Source: Candidatus Eiseniibacteriota bacterium (GTDB lineage: Bacteria > Eisenbacteria > RBG-16-71-46). Taken from it: 8,790 nucleotides of DNA. The stretch covers positions 1-8,790 of the forward strand of contig VBOS01000120.1 in NCBI GenBank assembly GCA_005893185.1. The letters are read 5' to 3'. Each line of letters begins with the position of its first letter. Position 1 is the first letter of the stretch. Below, piece by piece: positions 1 through 5,043 of the stretch. The notes beneath the pieces were generated by a model, which was given only the letters and a program-made list of their open reading frames with translations, did no database searches and had not been told where the DNA came from. A program made the position numbers and the translations under genes.

Positions 1-680
1 GTGTTGTGCGTCAGCGTGACGTTCGCGCACGAGCCCAACAGGTAGATGCCGCGGTCCTCGGTGCGCATGACGGTGAAGCCATCGACCGTCGCCCAGCTTC
101 TGCCGTTGGCTGTGAATCCGTTGGCGCGGTGTCCGACCATGGCCTGGTGGGTGGCCGGGTTGCCTCCGCCGGCGTTCACGTACAGGCCGGCGCCCTGTGC
201 CCAGACGAAGCTGCGGGCGGGGAGCGAGGCCGGCTGCGCGTTCGAGGCGGCGAGGCGCGCCCCGTCGGCGAACACCTGAGCTGGATTCCAGGTCACGTCT
301 GGGGCGAGCCACACGTTCCCGGAGACCTGCACCCATTTGGCGGGATCCGAGAAGAGGTCGGCACCGTCGACGACGACGCCGGGAAGCGCCCTCAGCTGGA
401 ACGGAGCATTCGGGGCTCCGGACTTGAGCATGACCTGCTCGGGGTACACTCCGGGCTTGACGAGGATCGTGACTCCCGGGCCGCCCCGGTTGCCGACCGC
501 GGCCGAGATGGTGCAATAAGGCTGCGCCTCTGTGCCTGGCCCCGTGTTGGAGCAAGCGGGGTCCGAGCGGTCGACATAGTAGGTGCCCGTGCTCGGATGA
601 TCGGGGTCCCAGATCACGGCCGCGCCCGACGGCCCGGCGAGGCACGCGAGGGCGCTCAGAATGATGAAGCTGCGGCGAAT
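1..680 (-). CDS. Secreted right-handed beta-helix (pectin-lyase-like) protein, 3' end beyond window
   Basis: About 226 codons are open from 680 to the left edge without a stop. The N-terminus looks like a signal peptide: RRSF, a hydrophobic stretch (IILSALACLAG), then PSGAA with likely cleavage near residues 20-21. The mature part starts with a motif common at the N-terminus of right-handed beta-helix proteins: TYYVD (residues 33-37), two cysteines (43 and 56) flanking GTEAQPYC, then TILVKPGVYPEQV (71-83), VVVDGAD and later turns such as VDGFTVMRTEDRGIYL. These fit the pectin-lyase-fold family, which includes polysaccharide lyases, epimerases and surface proteins; the activity cannot be told from this half. 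It follows the RtcB-like gene by 57 bases, in the same frame, so a secreted glycan-active or surface role is plausible. No ATG, GTG or TTG precedes the signal peptide in frame. I chose ATT at 680 because of a well-placed AAGGA. The first GTG (residue 22) would remove the signal peptide. Confidence 0.75.
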   Translation of the reverse strand, partial: MRRSFIILSALACLAGPSGAAVIWDPDHPSTGTYYVDRSDPACSNTGPGTEAQPYCTISAAVGNRGGPGVTILVKPGVYPEQVMLKSGAPNAPFQLRALPGVVVDGADLFSDPAKWVQVSGNVWLAPDVTWNPAQVFADGARLAASNAQPASLPARSFVWAQGAGLYVNAGGGNPATHQAMVGHRANGFTANGRSWATVDGFTVMRTEDRGIYLLGSCANVTLTHN

Positions 681-689
681 GGTTGCGAA

Positions 690-694
690 TCCTT
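690..694 (-). promoter_or_regulatory. Shine-Dalgarno AAGGA deciding the ATT start at 680
   Basis: On the minus strand AAGGA is followed by nine bases and then ATT CGC CGC, exactly where the signal peptide should begin. No other in-frame codon between the upstream TGA (738-740) and the signal peptide is a usual start. This is the main support for an AUU start, or for an ATG that was mutated or misread. Confidence 0.5.
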
Positions 695-737
695 GGTTGC
701 GCAGGGAGTCGGGTGAGGACTCCCATCCGGTCGGGCG

Positions 738-2166
738 TCAGTTCTTGAGGTTGCCGAGCGGCCGCAGTCGGATGACCGCGCGCATCATCCGGCGCTGTTC
801 GAAGCACTCCATGAGACGTTCGATCGGGTCCGCGGATCGCACCGGGGCCCGGTCGTGACGAAGGACGCGGGCGTCCCGGCCTCGCGTCATGCGGAAGCGC
901 TCGACCACGCCAGCTGCGGGCGGCAGCCGGTCGGTCTCGCGGTAACGGTCGATCAGGTGTCCGGCGCCGTGATCGTAGGAATCCAGCCGCGCGTCGATTC
1001 GCTCGGAGCCGATGCCGAGGTAGGAGGGAACGTCGTACGAGCCGGCCACGATGGTGGGCGTGCCGCGTTCGAGTCGGCACGCGTTGCTTCGGGCCACGCA
1101 TTCGATTCCGGATTCGCTGTGGCGCTCGGGCTCGCCGTTGTGCGAGATGTCACAGAACAGCTCGGCCTGGACGTCGGGCGCGATGCTCTCCCGCAGTCCA
1201 TCGAGGATCGCGCGCAGGGTCGCCAGGCGGTAGCCGTACCCGAAGTTGATCGCCATCGCGAGCGCCTCGCGAAGCAGCCGTCCTTCTTCCGACTGCGCCA
1301 CGAGGGGGGTGCGGCGAGGCCGGGAGCTTGAGCCGGCGCGAGTAGTGGTGAAGCAGCGTCGCGCCGAACGGGCCCGGACCCAGGTGGTACATGACCACGA
1401 CCGCGCCGCGCTCGAATCCCCACCGCGCCGCCACCTCAGCGTCGAGGATCTCGTCGACGACCTGGACCTCGAGGAAATGGTTCCCGCCGAAGTTGAGGCC
1501 CATCTCCGATCGGGAGAAGCGGGTGGCGAGCAGCGGAAGCGGCACGACCTCGCCGAGCGACACGGGCCCGTCTCCCCGATCCGGGACGCGGCCGCCGTCT
1601 TCGAAACGGTCGAGGACGGATTCCGGCAGGCCGTAGCGGGGCACGAGCCCAGCTGCGCCAGCGGTCACAGCCCGCCGCAGCTCATCGCTCGAGATGCTGT
1701 AGCGGTTGGTATCGAAGAAATGTGCGGCGGAATGGGCGTTGATCCCGGTGAAGAACCGGGCCATGCGCTCCGGCGTGACGTCGCTCTCCCGCAGGCTGGT
1801 GCGCACGACGCCCATCCCGTCGTTGACGGCCGCCGATGTGAACTCGGGAACCACGACGTTGCGGGTCGCGATCGAGATGCTCGACGGGACCTCCATCTGT
1901 TCCTTCCAGTGGACGTCGGGCAGCGCCAGGACCCGCTCGACATACGGGAGGCGCGCGATCTCCTCCAGCCGCTCGAAGATCGCAGGCGGGACGCGCTCGC
2001 CGAGTCCGACGCGGGTGAGTTTCCCCGCGGCAAGGTGCGCATCGGGTGCGATACCCCCGGGAGCCGCCCGCAACCCGAATCCGTTCGCGGGGGCACGATT
2101 CGCTTCCGCCACCCCGCCCCCCTCGATCAGACGGAGGCCGGATGGCGCTGTGGCGACTGGCTTCAT
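738..2166 (-). pseudogene. RtcB-family RNA ligase-like protein, frameshifted in a C6 tract
   Basis: Removing one base from the six-C run (minus strand) at 1304-1309 joins two open segments, 2166-1310 and 1309-738, into a 475-residue protein, a normal RtcB length. RtcB proteins ligate RNA 3'-phosphate or 2',3'-cyclic phosphate to 5'-OH ends using GTP and Mn2+. Family landmarks in order: LPDVHW (82-87), the VNDGMGVV segment (114-121), GGNHFLEV (227-234), YHLGPG (260-265), INFGYGYR (306-313), CDISHN (338-343), AGSYDVPSYL, DHGAG (398-402, aligning with the guanylated histidine) and a C-terminal LRPLGNLK. By hand alignment with E. coli RtcB, metal-site Asp75 and Cys78 become Ala113 and Asp116, while His168, His185, His281 and His337 have counterparts at 230, 261, 342 and 399. 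It may therefore be a paralogue with different chemistry. Its ATG overlaps the flippase stop by four bases. Without correction the upstream frame runs on to a stop at 1150. The frameshift may be a sequencing error. Confidence 0.8.
1304..1309 (-). other. Frameshift site: six-base homopolymer in the RtcB-like gene
   Basis: The plus strand has six G (minus strand C6). Upstream codons read CAC CCC CCT CGT; with one C fewer they read CAC CCC CTC GTG GCG CAG and continue straight into the conserved C-terminal half (INFGYGYR, HGAG). The zero frame does not stop for about 50 more codons, which is not what programmed +1 frameshifting usually looks like. An indel, real or technical, is the simplest reading. 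Confidence 0.75.
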
Positions 2167-3647
2167 GAATGATTTCTCGCCCTCATCAGCAACGCGGATC
2201 CGGGGAGCCTGAACGAGACGTACACGCCACGCAGCACCCGGAGCTCGTCGCGGCCGAACACCCGGAGCGCAAACAGCATGCCGACATAGGCCAGGGCCCC
2301 CACGAAGGGGACCAGCAGCAGGTTTGCCGGGCGCAGCGCGATCACGGCCAGCCCCATCACGACCCCGGCGAGTGCGGGCTTCGCCATCTCAGCTGCGATC
2401 GTCGTGATCCCTACGAAGCGGCCGAGGATCCTCTGGCAAGCGAGGAACACCGCCAGCTCGCCTCCGAGCAGGCCCACGCACGCCCCGACGGCCCCGAGCG
2501 GACGGGCGAGGGCCGCGCTCAGCGCGAGGTTGACCGCGAGCCCGATCACGATGGCGACGAGATACGAACGCTGAGCGTTCATGGCGGTGAGTACGTAGCG
2601 CGACGTCAGGTTGAGGAAGATCAGCGGAAGCCCGAGGCTCAGGATCCGCAGCGCTCCGCCGGCCGCGTGGAAATCTCCGTGCCGGAACAGGAACGGGATC
2701 ACGCGCTCCGCCAGCAGCGACAGCCCGACCGCGATGGGCACGGCCATCACGAGCTGGTACTTGATGGTCTTGCGCAGCACATCGCCCATCCCACGCGACC
2801 CGTTCTGCGCGCGGCGCGCGATCGAGGGGAAGGCCGAGATGCTGAGCGCAGATGAGATGAAGCCCAGCGGCTGCGACAGCATGTAGCCGACGTTGAAGTA
2901 GGCCACCGCGCTGTCGTTCGCCAGCCACTTGAGGAGGAGAACCCCCACGCGCCCGTAGAGCACCACCGTGAACATCGCGAGCCCGAACGGCAGCCCCTCG
3001 GCCACCAGGGACTTGAGGCGGCGCGCTTCGGGCGCGAACACCGGAAGGTACAGTCCACGCGACAGGATCACCGCGGCCAGCAGGGCGCGCAGTGCGAAGG
3101 CCAGCGTCGAAACGCCGATCGCGAACGCCACCGGCAGCCTCAGGCCCGCGCACAGCCCGATCCCCGCGAGCCACAGCCCCTGTCCGGCGAGCAGCGTCAG
3201 CCCCTCCAGATCCTGCCGGTCGTGCGCGCGGAAGAACCAAACGCCGATGTCCTGGCTGATGTCGATCAGCCGCTGAGGGTCCAGCAGCCGGGGCGCGCTC
3301 ACGGTCACGATCAGGAGCAAGGCGGCCGACACAACGCCCTTCACGAGGATGGCGTCGCCCAGGGTGCGGGCGCCGAGCGCCTGGTCTCGCGCCACCTCGC
3401 GCGTGACGATCGCCCCCACGCCCAGGTCGCTGAGCGCAGCTACGAGCGGCACCAGCGCGTAGTAGAACGCGTACTGGCCGTACCCGGACGCCGCCAGGTA
3501 TCCCCCCAGCAGCACCATGCCGGCCACGTTGACGAGCGCGCTCAACGCCTGGGCGCCGAGGCGGAAAGAAAACCCGCGACCAATCACGGTCGCGGGCCGA
3601 TCCGTCGTCTCGCTCTCCTGCCCGGTCTCCCGGGCTGCGCGGCTCAC
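2163..3647 (-). CDS. wzx: Wzx-like polysaccharide/lipid-linked oligosaccharide flippase (MOP superfamily)
   Basis: This is a 494-residue polytopic inner-membrane protein of the polysaccharide-synthase branch of the MOP exporters, which flip undecaprenyl-diphosphate-linked glycans to the periplasm. Seen directly: a hydrophilic N-terminus (1-25), RLGAQALSALVNVAGMVLL as the first helix, the SGYGQYAFYYAL loop-helix typical of Wzx proteins, many further hydrophobic helices, and a basic C-terminus. By eye there are about 13 helices where this group often has 14. The region at residues 121-148 (LLDPQRLIDIS then QDIGVWFFRAHDR) lacks the usual long fourth helix. Start: GTG at 3647, eight bases after GGAG. 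A TTG at 3698 is also in frame and would overlap the ligase gene, but it has no good ribosome site. The gene lies 31 bases after the ligase stop and overlaps the RtcB-like ATG by ATGA. Specific glycan substrate is unknown. Confidence 0.85.
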   Translation of the reverse strand: MSRAARETGQESETTDRPATVIGRGFSFRLGAQALSALVNVAGMVLLGGYLAASGYGQYAFYYALVPLVAALSDLGVGAIVTREVARDQALGARTLGDAILVKGVVSAALLLIVTVSAPRLLDPQRLIDISQDIGVWFFRAHDRQDLEGLTLLAGQGLWLAGIGLCAGLRLPVAFAIGVSTLAFALRALLAAVILSRGLYLPVFAPEARRLKSLVAEGLPFGLAMFTVVLYGRVGVLLLKWLANDSAVAYFNVGYMLSQPLGFISSALSISAFPSIARRAQNGSRGMGDVLRKTIKYQLVMAVPIAVGLSLLAERVIPFLFRHGDFHAAGGALRILSLGLPLIFLNLTSRYVLTAMNAQRSYLVAIVIGLAVNLALSAALARPLGAVGACVGLLGGELAVFLACQRILGRFVGITTIAAEMAKPALAGVVMGLAVIALRPANLLLVPFVGALAYVGMLFALRVFGRDELRVLRGVYVSFRLPGSALLMRARNHS

Positions 3648-3655
3648 CGCGGCTT

Positions 3656-3659
3656 CTCC
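3656..3659 (-). promoter_or_regulatory. Shine-Dalgarno GGAG supporting the GTG start at 3647
   Basis: GGAG sits eight bases before GTG 3647 on the minus strand. The competing upstream TTG (3698) is preceded by GC-rich sequence without a purine-rich site, so this element decides the start of the flippase. Confidence 0.5.
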
Positions 3660-3678
3660 GGAATCGTGGCGGGCCCGC

Positions 3679-5043
3679 TCATGCCCGGGCGAGGGCAAGA
3701 GGCGGCGCGGTCTTCTCCGACTCCGGCGCGGTGGCGCTCCGTCGGGCTGCGAGGGGCCGCGCGGTTTCCGCCAGGGCGCACACCATCGCCAACAGCAGCC
3801 AGTAGTGCCGGAAGTGCAGGCGTTCGATGGTGAGCGAATGCACGGCCGAGCATGCGAGCGCGCCCGCCAGCGCAGCCGCCGGCGCGCCGGCCGAGCGATC
3901 GGCCGCTGCGGAGCGCGACCTGCGCTTCCACATGAACCTCACCTTGGCGAAGGCCTGCCACAACAGGAAGAGCAGGGCAAGGAGGGCCAGCGGACCGCGC
4001 TCGATCGCGTAGGCCAGGTAGTCGTTGTGGGCCTCTTTCGAGTACATCGAGTGAGGGCGCTCGCGCCCTTCGACGGTCAGTGCCACCCAGCGGCTGTTGC
4101 CGGGGCCGATGCCGAGCGGCGACTTCTGGAGTGTCTGCTCGAGCTGGCGCCAGATCTTGAGCCGGCCCTCGGAGCTGTGTCCGGCCCGGGCCAGGAAGCT
4201 CCTGGCCTCGAACCCCTTGAGCTGCTGGTCCGCTACGCCGAAGCCGGCCGCCATCCACCAAGCCGAGAGCACGACGCTCACGGCGAGCAAAGCTGCACCG
4301 GCGAGCACGGGGAGCGGGAGGCGCCGAGTCCGCGCCCGCACCACCGCCCACACCATGAGGCCGACCATCAACGAGAGCGCTCCGCCATTGGACTTCGTGG
4401 CCACGATCGCCGTGAACAGGAGCGCGACCGCTCCCCAGCGCAGCAACCGGCCGACGTGTCCGCTCAGGCTGAGGGCGATGAACAGGCTCATGCCCAGGTA
4501 GTCGGCGCACATGTTGGGGTCGGTGAACGTGCCGGTGGCGCGCGCGCCCTTGGGGCCCACGATCCCCGCGATCGTCGCGTTCCCCTTGAGCATGACGCCC
4601 ACGAGCGCCACGATCGCCACGATGCACCCCATGGCCACCCATCCCATCCTCAAGCCCACCAGATCGCCCCGCAGCCTCATCACGCTCACCAGCATGATGA
4701 ACCAGACGTAGAGGTAGGCGTCCTGGACCAGGGCCACGGCGGCGGCCGGCACCGACTCCGCGTTCACGACCGCGATCAGGCTGCCGGTCGCGATCACGAA
4801 AGCTGCGGCCAGGAACGGAGCCCGCGGCTCGATCCGCCGGGACAGGACCCCGATCGCGAAGACCGCGAGGGCGACTGCGCTGAAGGCGTCCAGGATCGCC
4901 AGCTGGTAGTCGCCGATCGGCACGGCCAGAGGCGCGAGCGCGACGACGAAGGCCAGGTAGATCCCCCAGCCATCCACGCCGCGTACATTCCGCGCGGGGA
5001 TCCGGCTCGCCACATCTCCCATCGGGCCTTTGGGCTCGCTCAT
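3679..5043 (-). CDS. O-antigen ligase/polymerase family membrane protein (Wzy_C/WaaL-like)
   Basis: This 454-residue polytopic membrane protein has the Wzy_C-family hallmarks: multiple helices from residue 25, the conserved RATGTFTDPNMCADYL loop (168-183), then a long periplasmic loop with SEGRLKIWRQLEQT (291-304), PLGIGPGN (309-316) and HNDYLAYAIERG (339-350), whose histidine aligns with the conserved H-N-x-Y-L region of O-antigen ligases, followed by C-terminal helices and an Ala/Arg-rich tail. Such proteins polymerise lipid-linked repeats (Wzy), transfer glycan to lipid A core (WaaL), or glycosylate proteins (PglL); these cannot be separated by sequence alone. The reading frame stays open far upstream, but real protein begins at ATG 5043: the N-terminus becomes plausible there, GAGG lies seven bases before it, and it overlaps the preceding stop by ATGA. 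Next to Wzx and a BY-kinase, a polymerase role is the simplest guess. Confidence 0.85.
   Translation of the reverse strand: MSEPKGPMGDVASRIPARNVRGVDGWGIYLAFVVALAPLAVPIGDYQLAILDAFSAVALAVFAIGVLSRRIEPRAPFLAAAFVIATGSLIAVVNAESVPAAAVALVQDAYLYVWFIMLVSVMRLRGDLVGLRMGWVAMGCIVAIVALVGVMLKGNATIAGIVGPKGARATGTFTDPNMCADYLGMSLFIALSLSGHVGRLLRWGAVALLFTAIVATKSNGGALSLMVGLMVWAVVRARTRRLPLPVLAGAALLAVSVVLSAWWMAAGFGVADQQLKGFEARSFLARAGHSSEGRLKIWRQLEQTLQKSPLGIGPGNSRWVALTVEGRERPHSMYSKEAHNDYLAYAIERGPLALLALLFLLWQAFAKVRFMWKRRSRSAAADRSAGAPAAALAGALACSAVHSLTIERLHFRHYWLLLAMVCALAETARPLAARRSATAPESEKTAPPLALARA

Noticed and set aside
6..716. Plus-strand open frame (236 codons) at the left edge
   Set aside because: It has no recognisable motif, whereas the minus strand encodes a signal peptide and beta-helix pattern over the same bases.
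1150..1309. Zero-frame tail of the RtcB-like gene to the stop at 1150 as a true C-terminus
   Set aside because: The tail is Arg/Pro-rich and unlike RtcB, while the other frame over the same bases carries the conserved C-terminal motifs.
1246..2172. Plus-strand open frame (308 codons) opposite the RtcB-like gene
   Set aside because: Antisense shadow: composition typical of GC-rich reverse frames and no motif, against clear RtcB motifs on the other strand.
3648..3698. TTG start at 3698 for the flippase
   Set aside because: In frame, but it lacks a ribosome site and adds 17 unremarkable residues overlapping the ligase gene. GTG 3647 has GGAG at ideal spacing.
4054..4069. Inverted repeat AGGGCGC-TC-GCGCCCT inside the ligase gene
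   Set aside because: Lies in the middle of coding sequence with a two-base loop and no T-run. Such short GC palindromes are expected by chance in this composition.
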